Assembly: GCF_004353185.1 (NCBI RefSeq)
Contig: NZ_SMUS01000017.1
Span: 18,269 to 82,268 of the forward strand
Direction of reading: 5' to 3'
DNA length: 64,000 nt
Source: Clostridium cuniculi
Lineage (GTDB): Bacteria > Bacillota > Clostridia > Clostridiales > Clostridiaceae
Part shown: positions 16,525-26,233 of the stretch, piece by piece
How the letters are laid out: each line of letters begins with the position of its first letter
Position numbering within the stretch: position 1 is the first letter of the stretch
Translations under genes and position numbers: made by a program
Notes under the pieces: generated by a model
Database searches by the model: none
What the model was told of the DNA's origin: nothing
Seen by the model: the letters and a program-made list of their open reading frames with translations, nothing else

Positions 16525-18576
16525 ATGAGTTGCTGGACTGTTTTAAAAATAACACCAACTAGAAATATTGATAAAATTAACGAGGCTTATGTTGAATTAA
16601 GTAATTCTATAGGCAAAAATAATAAAGATGCAGAAAAATTAGAGTTAGCATATAATAAAGCTCTATCTTTAGCTACTGCATCTATTGGAGATTTAAATAT
16701 GACTGTATTGCATAATTCTAATTTTGATATTTTATCAGCTTTAATAAATTCATCAATAGATGATACAGCTATAGATTCAATAGATAAATTTATTGATAAA
16801 TTAAATGAAATATATAATAATCCCAATCTTAGATTTTCTAGAGATTCATGGATTAATTTATTAACATTACCTATTTTAAATAACCCTTCTATTAGTGAAA
16901 ACTTAGAAGTTGAACTTGTTAAATATATATACACACATAAATATATTCCTTCAAAGATTTATACTTTATTAAATTCTAGATTTAATTGGACGAATAGAGT
17001 TAGTGAATTAAAATCTAATCTTTCAAGTGAAATAGTTGATTTTATAATAAATGAAATAAATAATCCATTACCCTTAACTTATAATTATTTATCTGATATT
17101 AAGACAGAGCAATTAGATGAATATCTCTCTCTTAGGGAAAAAGCTTATTTATCACTTAATTCTAATAAAGAAGATACCGATAAAAGCTATTTATTTGATG
17201 CCTATGCTATATATACAAAAGATTTAGACTTATTAAAATTATTAGGAAGTTATTATCTTAATAAAGATGATAATCTTATGGCATTAAATTACTTTAGAGA
17301 AGCCATTAACATAAATCCTAATGATATGTTTTGTCTTTCAAATTTTGGGCATTTACTAACAAAAACTAACCAATATTCAAAAGCAATATATTACCTAGAA
17401 AAATATATAAAAAAATTAAAAAATACACTTGATTTAGATCGTATTATCGATTTAGCTCATTGTTATCACTACTCATATGATTTACAAAAAGCTAAAGACT
17501 TATATACATTATTAATTAAATTAAGACCTTGGGATATTTCAATAAAAGTTGAACTAGATACTATTAAAAGTAAACTCTCTAATGCTTCAGTATCTTTACC
17601 ATTAACAATTCCAATTTATAAAAAATATCTTAATCCATATACTGAACCATTTATGAACAAACTAAAAGAAATTTATAATAACTTCTCACTTAGAATAAAC
17701 GAGAAAAATTGGGAAGAATTATTTTCTTTACCTATAGCATCGAATGAAACCTTATTTTATTTAGTGGAGCAAAACATTATAGAATTTATAACTAATAATA
17801 AAAATATTCCTAAAAATATTTTTACATTTTTAAATACTAAATTTAATTGGAGCTCTAGACATGATGAGTTAATATCAATCTATCCAACCTTAAAAATTGA
17901 TTATTTATTTGATAGGCTATATTTTAAAGAATCATTAAGTTATGACTCTTTAAAACATATTGATTCTAAATTCCTCGAAGAATATATAGATCTTCGTTCA
18001 ATTGCTTGTGATTTAATTAATACTGGATCAACTGATGCAGAAGAGTATTTAAATAAAGCTTTGAAGTTGTACAATAAAGACTTTGAATTATATAAATTAT
18101 TTGGTAAGTATTATTCAAATAATAAATCTTATCATGCTGCAATTAGAAATTTCAAACTAGTTCTTTCTATTAAAGATGATGATTATTACTCTATATGTAG
18201 TTTAGCTTTATTACTAACTAAAGTAGAAAATTATAAGGAAGCACTTTACTATTTAAATAAAAGTGTTAATACTACCGCTGGTAGTATGTTACTTGATAAT
18301 GAAGATTTTCTAACTAAATATGCAACTAGTTTTTACTATACAAATGATTTAAAGAACGCCAAAAAATACTTTAAAAAATTAAATAAACTAAACTCAAATC
18401 TTACCTTTGTAAATCTTTATTTAAAAAATATAAATGATAGATTATCAGGTAAAAAGAAATCTTCTATTCCTATAGAAGCTATTAAAAATCCTAACTACTA
18501 TAAATCTAGAACAAAAACTAAATTAATAGATATTATCTCAAAATTTAAACAAAATATCGGTATATCATATAGGTAA
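16525..18576 (+). CDS. TPR-repeat protein with J-like N-terminus and internal duplication
   Basis: 683 residues, no signal peptide or membrane segment. The first 50 residues (MSCWTVLKITPTRNIDKINE) resemble a DnaJ-type helical hairpin but lack HPD. The rest is two copies of a unit of about 300 residues: a helical part (KLNEIYNNPNLRFSRDSW versus KLKEIYNNFSLRINEKNW; SRFNWTNR versus TKFNWSSR) followed by TPR repeats (LLGSYYLNKDDNLMALNYFR versus LFGKYYSNNKSYHAAIRNFK). AGGAGGG lies upstream. TPRs suggest a protein-protein scaffold. I do not recognise a named family. Confidence 0.75.
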   Translation: MSCWTVLKITPTRNIDKINEAYVELSNSIGKNNKDAEKLELAYNKALSLATASIGDLNMTVLHNSNFDILSALINSSIDDTAIDSIDKFIDKLNEIYNNPNLRFSRDSWINLLTLPILNNPSISENLEVELVKYIYTHKYIPSKIYTLLNSRFNWTNRVSELKSNLSSEIVDFIINEINNPLPLTYNYLSDIKTEQLDEYLSLREKAYLSLNSNKEDTDKSYLFDAYAIYTKDLDLLKLLGSYYLNKDDNLMALNYFREAININPNDMFCLSNFGHLLTKTNQYSKAIYYLEKYIKKLKNTLDLDRIIDLAHCYHYSYDLQKAKDLYTLLIKLRPWDISIKVELDTIKSKLSNASVSLPLTIPIYKKYLNPYTEPFMNKLKEIYNNFSLRINEKNWEELFSLPIASNETLFYLVEQNIIEFITNNKNIPKNIFTFLNTKFNWSSRHDELISIYPTLKIDYLFDRLYFKESLSYDSLKHIDSKFLEEYIDLRSIACDLINTGSTDAEEYLNKALKLYNKDFELYKLFGKYYSNNKSYHAAIRNFKLVLSIKDDDYYSICSLALLLTKVENYKEALYYLNKSVNTTAGSMLLDNEDFLTKYATSFYYTNDLKNAKKYFKKLNKLNSNLTFVNLYLKNINDRLSGKKKSSIPIEAIKNPNYYKSRTKTKLIDIISKFKQNIGISYR

Positions 18577-18600
18577 AGTTACTCCTATCTTTTGATATAG

Positions 18601-18646
18601 AAAAATAAGAGGAATTTATAAAAAAATAATTATTCCTCTTATTTTT
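18601..18646. terminator. Bidirectional terminator
   Basis: 15-bp perfect arms (18601-18615 and 18632-18646) ending in ATTTTT on the plus strand and in a T-run on the minus strand, between the convergent TPR-protein and tyrS genes. Confidence 0.8.
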
Positions 18647-18678
18647 ATTATCATATTTTTCAAATTATAAAATATTTT

Positions 18679-19869
18679 CTATTTTATAATTATTTTTATA
18701 AACTTCTTCTTTCCTATCTGTATTATCATTTCTTCACTTAATATTAAATCTTCGATATTTCCTAATTTTTCTCCATTTACCTTAACTCCACCTTGAGCTA
18801 CTAATCTTCTAAATTCATTTTTACTTTTGACTAATAAATTATTAGTTATTATTTCTGCTAAATCTAAATTATCCTTACTTACTTCAGCACACTTTATATC
18901 ATCAGGTATCTCTTTCCTTTGAAAAATTAATTTAAATCTATCTTCGGCATCCTTTACTGCATCTTTCCCATGGTATAGTTCTACTATTTCTCTTCCTAAC
19001 TGCATTTTTATATCTCTTGGATTAGCCCCATCTCTTAATAATTCTTTTATCTTTTCTACTTCATCCGGATGAATATCCGTTACTAATTCAAAATATTTAA
19101 CTATTAACTCATCAGGAAGAGTCATTATTTTCTCAAACATAACCCTTGCATCTTCATCTATTCCAATATAATTCCCTAAACTTTTGCTCATTTTGTTAAT
19201 ACCATCTAATCCTTCAAGTAATGGCATCATTATAGTACATTGTGGCTCCTGTCCAAACTCTTTTTGAAGCATTCTTCCCATAAGTAAATTAAATCTTTGA
19301 TCTGTTCCTCCAAGTTCAATATCTGCTTTTATTTCTACAGAATCAAATCCTTGCATTAAAGGATAAAAAAATTCATGAATGCTTATTGGCATTTGATTTT
19401 CGTATCTTTTTTTAAAATCATCTCTTTCAAGCATTCTTGCTACTGTCATCTTTGCTCCTAATCTTATTACATCTTCAAAGTTCATTTTTGAAAGCCATTC
19501 ACTATTGAAATTAACTTTTGTTTTTTTCTTATCTAATACTTTAAATATTTGCTCTTCGTACGTTTTTGCATTTTCTAGAACCTGTTCAGTTGTTAATGCC
19601 TTTCTTGCTTTAGATTTTCCAGTAGGATCTCCTATCTTTCCAGTAAAATCTCCTATTATTATTACAATATTATGTCCTAAATCTTGAAGTTGCCTTAGCT
19701 TTCTCAAAACTACAGTATGCCCTAAATGAATGTCTGGAGCACTTGGATCAAGTCCTAATTTTACTGTTAATGGCTTATTCTTAGTTAACTTTTCCTTTAA
19801 CTCATCTAAACCAATTATCTCATCTACACCTTTTGAAATTATCTTAATCTGTTCATCTATATTTATCAT
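18679..19869 (-). CDS. tyrS: Tyrosyl-tRNA synthetase
   Basis: 396 residues from the ATG at 19869, which has GGAGG 8 bases upstream; an in-frame TTG at 19884 overlaps that site and is unlikely. Class I signature PDIHLGHTV near residue 43 and KMSKS near 223 are intact. Tyrosine-pocket segments include GLDPSAPD and GGTDQRFN. A C-terminal S4-like RNA-binding domain ends the protein (FRRLVAQGGVKVNGEKLGN). Charges tRNA-Tyr. A T-box leader with a tyrosine specifier precedes it. Confidence 0.97.
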   Translation of the reverse strand: MINIDEQIKIISKGVDEIIGLDELKEKLTKNKPLTVKLGLDPSAPDIHLGHTVVLRKLRQLQDLGHNIVIIIGDFTGKIGDPTGKSKARKALTTEQVLENAKTYEEQIFKVLDKKKTKVNFNSEWLSKMNFEDVIRLGAKMTVARMLERDDFKKRYENQMPISIHEFFYPLMQGFDSVEIKADIELGGTDQRFNLLMGRMLQKEFGQEPQCTIMMPLLEGLDGINKMSKSLGNYIGIDEDARVMFEKIMTLPDELIVKYFELVTDIHPDEVEKIKELLRDGANPRDIKMQLGREIVELYHGKDAVKDAEDRFKLIFQRKEIPDDIKCAEVSKDNLDLAEIITNNLLVKSKNEFRRLVAQGGVKVNGEKLGNIEDLILSEEMIIQIGKKKFIKIIIK

Positions 19870-20055
19870 TTTTATTTCCTCCAATTATTTTTAGATTTTA
19901 AAACTAAAATTTTTATTAAGCATTTACTAGTTAATGTGCACTTTAATCAGTAATATCGCTTAATATATATATAAACTGCGCAATTTTATTCTTAATTAAC
20001 TTTCTTATTTATTTCTGTTATATTACACATAAGTATTAACATTTTTAAATACAAA

Positions 20056-20345
20056 AAAGCCCTCATCCTATCCAATAGGACGAGAGCTATATACTCACGT
20101 GTTACCACCTAAATTTATCATTATTTCACAATAACAACCTCTTCAGGTACGCCAAAAAATTATCTTGGTTATACCCTAGCACTATAACGTGTGCGATACG
20201 ACATCTGCCTACTAGTTGTTATCTTTCGGAGTGCTGCTCAGAGACGTATTCAAATTAACTTGTTTTGTTCCTTTCACCAACCGGAACCTCTCTGTAAAAC
20301 TCTATTAATTTTACTCTTTCTCTTCAAAGCTTTAATTATTATATT
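20056..20345 (-). promoter_or_regulatory. Tyrosine T-box riboswitch leader of tyrS
   Basis: Read on the minus strand: stem I (GGTTCCGG, then GTTGGTGAAAGGAAC), a specifier-loop region GAATACGTCTCTGAG with tyrosine codon TAC at 20248-20246, the T-box TAGGTGGTAACACG at 20111-20098, and a GC-richer terminator hairpin (20088-20058) followed by TTTTTT. Uncharged tRNA-Tyr pairing at TAC and at the T-box would favour antitermination and raise tyrS expression. The outer 5' boundary is approximate. Confidence 0.93.
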
Positions 20346-20390
20346 TATATTATATTCCTTTCCAATTCCTTGTCAATACATTTGTTTTAA

Positions 20391-20612
20391 TTACCTATTT
20401 TCATTAATAGATTTTTTAATTCCCTCTTTATAATTAATTACACATTCTTTGCAAATACAAGCTTTTCCTCTTAAGCTTTCAGGTATTTGTTCTCTCAACT
20501 CTTTAGGAACCTCAATTTTCTCACACCAGCAACTTCCATGTGATAATCCCCTCTCATATGCACAATTATTAGATCTTCCACAAATAGGGCAAATGCTTTT
20601 ATTAATTTCCAT
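20391..20612 (-). CDS. Cysteine-rich CWC-family small protein
   Basis: 73 residues from the ATG at 20612 (GGAAG about 10 bases before); upstream in-frame ATGs lack spacing for a ribosome site. Cysteines form a compact pattern: CPICGRSNNCAYERG, SCWCEKIEVP, then ACICKECVINYKEG, matching the CWC domain family. Eight cysteines suggest zinc binding. Function unknown in the literature as far as I can recall. Confidence 0.8.
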   Translation of the reverse strand: MEINKSICPICGRSNNCAYERGLSHGSCWCEKIEVPKELREQIPESLRGKACICKECVINYKEGIKKSINENR

Positions 20613-20698
20613 TATATTCATCTTCCTTTTCAGCTTACTTTGTTTCTGCATCAAATATAACATATTACTTATTTTGATTACAAATATAATAATACATT

Positions 20699-23600
20699 TT
20701 AGTTTATAGGTAATACTATGGTAAACTTACTTCCCTTATTTAATTCACTCTCTAATTTAACATGTCCATCATGTAACTCTACAATATATTTAACTAACGT
20801 TAAACCTATTCCACTACTACTTACCTTAGTTGAATTAATATTTTTACCTTGTTCAAATCTCTTAAATATAAACTCTTGATCATCTTTTGATATTCCAAGA
20901 CCATTATCTTCTATAGAAACACTAACATTGTTATCATTTGCTTTAATTAAAACCTTAATTTGTCCATTTTCTTCTGTAAACTTAACAGCATTTCCAATAA
21001 GGTTTATAATGCATCTCTGTATTTCATTAGGATCGCAGCATATTGGCAATTCTTCAACTTCTGGATCTATGATTAATTCAATCCCCTTACTATTAATATA
21101 ATCACTCATATTCAACGCAGTTTCTTCCACTAAATATATTATATCTATATTTTTTTCTTTATTTATCTTATAAGTTCCTGATTCTATTTTAGAACTATCT
21201 ATAATATCATTTATTATATCTAATAAACTTTTTGAACTTTTTCTTATTACATCCATATAATGTAATTGTCTCTCTTTAGTAACGTTTCCATTTTCTTTTA
21301 AGGAATCCAATAGTTGAAGCACTGATAAAATTATACTTATAGGTGTTCTTAACTCATGAGATAAATTAACAAAATAATCATTTTTAAATTTTTCATTTCT
21401 AATATTTCTCTCATAAAGTTTTTTATTTTCCTCTAATTGACGATTTATTTCTTTTGTTTGCTTATCTACTAATTTTTTTAGAAACTTTACACGATATACA
21501 ATATTTAAAATTATCAATAAAGCAACTATTATAAAAATACAATATACTATATTAGATTTCCAAAATGGCTTTTTTATAACAAAGCTTACAGTTGATTCTT
21601 CTGTAAAACTTCCATCACTCTTAACCGCCTTAACTCTAAATGTATACTTACCTGGATTCAACATAGTATAAGTTGCATAACCACCTTTACTATCACTAAT
21701 CCACTCTTTATTTACTCCATCCATTTTATACAAATAAGTTATTCTACCTATTCTAGTGTAATTAGGAAGAAAATATTGAATTGTTATATTATTTTCATCA
21801 TGATTAAGCTCCATATTATCACCATCACTTATAAACAATTCCCTATTTATCAACAATGTATCTAGAACCACTTTATCTACTTTAGGAGTTATTTCTTCTA
21901 TATTATTTGGATCAAATGAAACTACTCCTTCAGTAGTTCCAAATAATAAATGTCCCTCCTTAGTCTTATATGCTGCCCTTTTATTGAATTGATTTCCAGA
22001 TACTCCATCTCTCTCCGTAAAATTTATAAATCTACTCTCATTAATAATAAATTTACTTAGTCCTTTATTTGTTCCTAACCATATGTTTTCATTATCATCT
22101 ATAATTATACTATTTATATAATTACTTACTAAACCATCTTTATCATAATATTGAGTAAAAGTTTCTTTTTCAATATTAAATTTATTTAATCCTACTTCAG
22201 TTCCTATCCAAAGATTTCCTTTTCCATCTCCCTGAATACAATTTATAGAATCATAACTCAAAGAGTTTTCTCCTGAAGTTGATAAATAATTTTTAATTAC
22301 ACCTTCAGTTTTATGAAATTTTATTAATCCGCCTTCTTTTCCCCCAGCTAACCAAAGAATATTCTCATCAATTTCATCTTGAAAAATATCAAATATCTTA
22401 TAGTTACTAATGCCTTTTTCATTAAAATTCTCTCTATAATTAACTACTTCATGAGTTTCTCTATCATATCTATATAGTCCTTCCTCCGTTGCTGACCATG
22501 AATACTTATAATCATTAACTATTTTAAAATTATCATTTAAAAAAAGATTTAGATTTATTTCTTCATAAGAATATGATATTATTTCTTTGGTATTTTTATT
22601 AATTATATTTATTCCTTTTTCTGTTGATACTATTATACTACCATCAACACCTTCTGCAATATAATTTATTGAATTGCTAAGTAACGAATTTTCATTATTC
22701 TTATCACAAATAAATCTTATCATTTTATTTTCTGATATATCAAATTGAACTAATCCATTTCCGTCTATTCCTATCCATAAATCATTATCACTATCTTGTA
22801 AAAATGCTCTTACACTATTTTCATATATATTATTCTGAAGTAATATATTATTTATTCTAGTACTAAATTGTTGTTTGGTATTTAATATACTAACTCCCTT
22901 ATTTGTTCCTACCCATAGTACACCACTTCTATCTTCATATAAACAATTTATTGAGTTATTTATCAAGTAGTTTGATGCTTCTGTATAAATTTTTGTTTCA
23001 TTGCTACTTACTATATATCTTATTAATCCAGTTCCTCTCGATAACCATACATCACCATTGCTATGACATAATATTTTTGTCATATCATCACTTAAATTTT
23101 CACAATCATATATATTGTAAATACCTACTTCATAATCTTTATTTATAATTTTAAATACAGATTCTTTCCCTAGAACCCACATATCTCCATAATTATCTTT
23201 ATCTACACTATATATATATTCAATATTCTTATATTTATCTCTTCCATTCCTTATACTATAGGTTTTTAAATCTATAATAGATATACCATCCATAGTAGAT
23301 ACCCATAATTCACCTAATTCATTTTCATCTATATCTGTTATGTAATTATTAGTTATATTTGTATTAGTTTCATCTGAATAATACTTTATAAATTTATTAT
23401 TTTTTTCATCATATCTGTTAAGACCATTTGTAGTTCCAACCCACATAACTCCATAACTATCTTTGTATATTGAAGTTATTACATAATTGGATAACATATC
23501 CTCATTCTGTTCTTCTGATTCTATTCTAATAACTTTATCTTCATCTCTGTTAATGATGTTTAATCCTGAATCGGTTCCAACCCATATATTTCCGCTATCA

Positions 23601-23932
23601 TCTTCATTTATACTTGTAATACAAGGTGATGTAAGACTTTTTTCATTACCATATTGATAAGTGTATTGTACTACCATATTACCATTATACTGATTTAATC
23701 CGTCTTTAGTACCTATCCACATATCCCCTATTGAATCTTGATAAATATAAGTTATAAGGTCACTGGTTAATCCATCATTTGTGGATAAATTATTAAAATT
23801 TATTTTATCTAACTCAGCTACTGAGCTATTATAAAAGTTAACTTTAGTAGCATATGCTACCCCATCCCAACTTAATAAAATTGCAAATATAACCATAAAT
23901 ACTGCAATTTTTTTCCCCATCGTTTTTCCCAT
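20699..23932 (-). CDS. Two-component sensor kinase with double beta-propeller (Reg_prop/Y_Y_Y)
   Basis: 1077 residues: signal peptide (about 1-28), some 13 propeller repeats of the type DSxGxMWIGTxxGLNxYN (about 45-690, enough for two seven-bladed propellers), a Y_Y_Y domain (GRITYLYKMDGVNKEW), one membrane segment (about 795-815), HisKA with His859 (LSHELRTPISII), and HATPase_c (NLIGNAVKF, DNGLGIS, SSGIGLTLVK). The sensor half is the kind common in Bacteroides hybrid glycan sensors, but this protein ends after the kinase, with no receiver or AraC domain. No response regulator is adjacent. Confidence 0.92.
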   Translation of the reverse strand: MGKTMGKKIAVFMVIFAILLSWDGVAYATKVNFYNSSVAELDKINFNNLSTNDGLTSDLITYIYQDSIGDMWIGTKDGLNQYNGNMVVQYTYQYGNEKSLTSPCITSINEDDSGNIWVGTDSGLNIINRDEDKVIRIESEEQNEDMLSNYVITSIYKDSYGVMWVGTTNGLNRYDEKNNKFIKYYSDETNTNITNNYITDIDENELGELWVSTMDGISIIDLKTYSIRNGRDKYKNIEYIYSVDKDNYGDMWVLGKESVFKIINKDYEVGIYNIYDCENLSDDMTKILCHSNGDVWLSRGTGLIRYIVSSNETKIYTEASNYLINNSINCLYEDRSGVLWVGTNKGVSILNTKQQFSTRINNILLQNNIYENSVRAFLQDSDNDLWIGIDGNGLVQFDISENKMIRFICDKNNENSLLSNSINYIAEGVDGSIIVSTEKGINIINKNTKEIISYSYEEINLNLFLNDNFKIVNDYKYSWSATEEGLYRYDRETHEVVNYRENFNEKGISNYKIFDIFQDEIDENILWLAGGKEGGLIKFHKTEGVIKNYLSTSGENSLSYDSINCIQGDGKGNLWIGTEVGLNKFNIEKETFTQYYDKDGLVSNYINSIIIDDNENIWLGTNKGLSKFIINESRFINFTERDGVSGNQFNKRAAYKTKEGHLLFGTTEGVVSFDPNNIEEITPKVDKVVLDTLLINRELFISDGDNMELNHDENNITIQYFLPNYTRIGRITYLYKMDGVNKEWISDSKGGYATYTMLNPGKYTFRVKAVKSDGSFTEESTVSFVIKKPFWKSNIVYCIFIIVALLIILNIVYRVKFLKKLVDKQTKEINRQLEENKKLYERNIRNEKFKNDYFVNLSHELRTPISIILSVLQLLDSLKENGNVTKERQLHYMDVIRKSSKSLLDIINDIIDSSKIESGTYKINKEKNIDIIYLVEETALNMSDYINSKGIELIIDPEVEELPICCDPNEIQRCIINLIGNAVKFTEENGQIKVLIKANDNNVSVSIEDNGLGISKDDQEFIFKRFEQGKNINSTKVSSSGIGLTLVKYIVELHDGHVKLESELNKGSKFTIVLPIN

Positions 23933-24030
23933 TTTCTAATTTTCACTCCCAAGTTTATAATTTATTCTCCTTAATCCCTTTAATTTTTACATGAAAATAC
24001 AAATTATTAATTACTTTAATAATAATAACA

Positions 24031-24059
24031 AAAAAAACAAGACAACTAGCGTCTTGTTT
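24031..24059 (-). terminator. Terminator of YafY-type regulator gene
   Basis: AAACAAGAC/GTCTTGTTT stem (24035-24043 and 24051-24059), followed by a T-run on the minus strand, 23 bases after the stop codon. Confidence 0.75.
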
Positions 24060-24081
24060 CTAACATTTAACAAATTCTATT

Positions 24082-24732
24082 TTATATTAATTTTAAATTA
24101 TTTTTATTATCTATATAACTAATTATATTTTTATCATAATTTTTATTAAGAATTTTAATACTATATATTTCATTTATCAATATAAGATTATATTCTTCAC
24201 TATAACAATATAAGCATAGACCTTCCTTTCTTAAAACATATGAAATTGGAATTATAACTGATTTTCCTTTTCTTGTTTCTATCTCTATAAAACGTTTATT
24301 ATCTAAAGCTTCATCGATTCCCTGGCAAATTTCACTTTTAGTATCAAACTTTTCTTCATATAAATCTACTATGAATCTTTCTTTAAGCTTCACTAAGATT
24401 TCAGAGCACTTGTCTTTCTCTACTATTCTAAATTTATCAATTAAAAATGACTGATCTATATTCTTACTTATACTTTCACCAATATATAGCGCAAAAATTA
24501 ATGCTTCATAATCACTGTATCTTAACATTTGTCTTCTTATCACATAGTTTTCATCTATCTCCACACCCCCATTTTTTCCTCTATGAATTATTATAGGAAT
24601 GCCTAATACCGATAGTTTATCTAAATCTCTTTTTATTGTCCTCGTAGATACATCATAAATTCTTGCAAGTTCACTAATTGTAACTTTACAACTGCTTCTC
24701 AAGAGATAAAACACAATATCTAATAATCTCAT
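24082..24732 (-). CDS. HTH_11/YafY-type transcriptional regulator
   Basis: 216 residues. The N-terminal winged helix reads VTISELARIYDVSTRTIKRD, then LSVLGIPIIIHRGKNGGVEI, typical of HTH_11 regulators of the YafY/DeoR-like group. The C-terminal half (KSVIIPISYVLRKEGLCLYC) resembles a shortened WYL-like sensor region, but the WYL motif itself is not seen. It lies 50 bases downstream of the amidohydrolase gene on the same strand, so the two may be cotranscribed. Confidence 0.78.
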   Translation of the reverse strand: MRLLDIVFYLLRSSCKVTISELARIYDVSTRTIKRDLDKLSVLGIPIIIHRGKNGGVEIDENYVIRRQMLRYSDYEALIFALYIGESISKNIDQSFLIDKFRIVEKDKCSEILVKLKERFIVDLYEEKFDTKSEICQGIDEALDNKRFIEIETRKGKSVIIPISYVLRKEGLCLYCYSEEYNLILINEIYSIKILNKNYDKNIISYIDNKNNLKLI

Positions 24733-24782
24733 TAATCTTACCTTTCAAACTCTTAATTATACTATCTATAAACAGTAAATTT

Positions 24783-25967
24783 TTATTTATTATTTTTTAG
24801 CCACATAATAGCACAATATGTATGCATAGCTGCTCCTGTAACTAATATATCTTCATTAAATACTACCTTTTCATTATGCATTGGCTCACCATATAAAGAG
24901 TTTTCTTCTTTTGTACCTGCACCTAACATAAGATACACACTTGGAACTTCATATGAATAAGATGCAAAATCTTCTGATCCCATTCCCCCTGCTTCAAATA
25001 AACAAACAGATTTTTCTCCCACTAAATCCTTCACATAACCTGTAAGTTCATTAGCTAAATCAGTATTATTAGCTAATGGTGGAACAGATGATAATTCTAT
25101 TAATTTAGCTTCTCCTCTAAACATCTTTCCAGTAGATTCAACTATATCTTTCATTCTACTAAATATAAATTCTCCAACCTCTTTATCTAAACTTCTTATA
25201 GTACCTTCCATAATAACCTCTTCAGGTATTATGTTTGGAGCTTCCCCACCTACGAATTTTCCTATTGTTACTACAGCTGGTTTTGTAGCTGATATTTCTC
25301 TTGCTATTATTTCTTGTAAAGATATGTATATATGCGCTGCTATATTAATTGGATCTACTCCTGTTTCAGGCATAGCCCCATGACATCCTCTTCCATTTAC
25401 AACTATTCTAAATCTATTGCAGCCTGCTATACTAGTTCCTAAACCACATAATACAACATTTGAAGGGGTTCCAGAATGTACATGCATTGCCATTGCTGCA
25501 TCAACCTTAGGATTTTCAAGCACTCCTGCTTCTAACATTTTTTTCGCTCCAGTAAATCCTTCTTCATCTGGTTGAAATACTAACTTAATAGTTCCTTCTA
25601 TTTCATCTTGATTTTCTTTAAGTAATTTTGCTGCTCCTAAAAGCATTGCTGTATGCATATCATGTCCACAAGAGTGCATACAACCATTATTTGATTTAAA
25701 ATCACATTCAGTAGCTTCTTCCATTGGTAGTGCATCCATATCAGCTCTTAATAAAAATGTTTTTCCTGGCTTACTTCCTTCAATTGTAGCAACTATACCA
25801 CTTTCACATATTTCTTTTGGATCATATCCAAACTCTTTTAACTTCTCTATTACATAAGATTTTGTTTTAGGTAGTTCAGCCCCAACCTCAGGATTTTGAT
25901 GAATAGTTCTTCTATAACTTACAATATCATCTTTTATTAATTTAGCTTGTTCCATAAACTTATTCAT
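24783..25967 (-). CDS. M20D amidohydrolase (IAA-amino acid/hippurate hydrolase type)
   Basis: 394 residues from the second in-frame ATG (GAGG lies 7 bases before it; the ATG at 25973 abuts the site). Metal ligands of the M20D group are present: SCGHDMHTAM near residue 103, PDEEGFTGAKKM near 138, AMHVHSG near 165 and a late GEPMHNEKV. The dimerisation domain has GRGCHGAMPETGVDP. Expected reaction: hydrolysis of an N-acyl amino acid. The particular substrate cannot be told. Confidence 0.88.
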   Translation of the reverse strand: MNKFMEQAKLIKDDIVSYRRTIHQNPEVGAELPKTKSYVIEKLKEFGYDPKEICESGIVATIEGSKPGKTFLLRADMDALPMEEATECDFKSNNGCMHSCGHDMHTAMLLGAAKLLKENQDEIEGTIKLVFQPDEEGFTGAKKMLEAGVLENPKVDAAMAMHVHSGTPSNVVLCGLGTSIAGCNRFRIVVNGRGCHGAMPETGVDPINIAAHIYISLQEIIAREISATKPAVVTIGKFVGGEAPNIIPEEVIMEGTIRSLDKEVGEFIFSRMKDIVESTGKMFRGEAKLIELSSVPPLANNTDLANELTGYVKDLVGEKSVCLFEAGGMGSEDFASYSYEVPSVYLMLGAGTKEENSLYGEPMHNEKVVFNEDILVTGAAMHTYCAIMWLKNNK

Positions 25968-26233
25968 ATCCATACCTCTTTTTAATTAACTTTAAATTTT
26001 ATTTATTTTTATAAATTGATTTGCTTTTAATCTATATAGTATTCTCTAAATAAGACATATATAGTCCAGATTGTTTTTTATTTATAATATTTTTTTATCT
26101 TCATCAGTAATCTCTTTTATTACCATACAAGGATAACCTGCAGTATAAAATAATATTGTATCGTTACAAAGCTTCTGAAATTGCTTTTCCCAAATTCTTC
26201 TTTTATAATTAATATTTAAAGGATGTGAAAAGA

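Noticed and set aside
26085..26224. Minus-strand frame ending in LFYTAGYPCMVIKEITDEDKKIL then stop
   Set aside because: It looks partly protein-like, but no start or ribosome site is visible, it runs into the antisense of the pyridoxal kinase start, and I recognise no family. It could be a small relic, so it is recorded here only.
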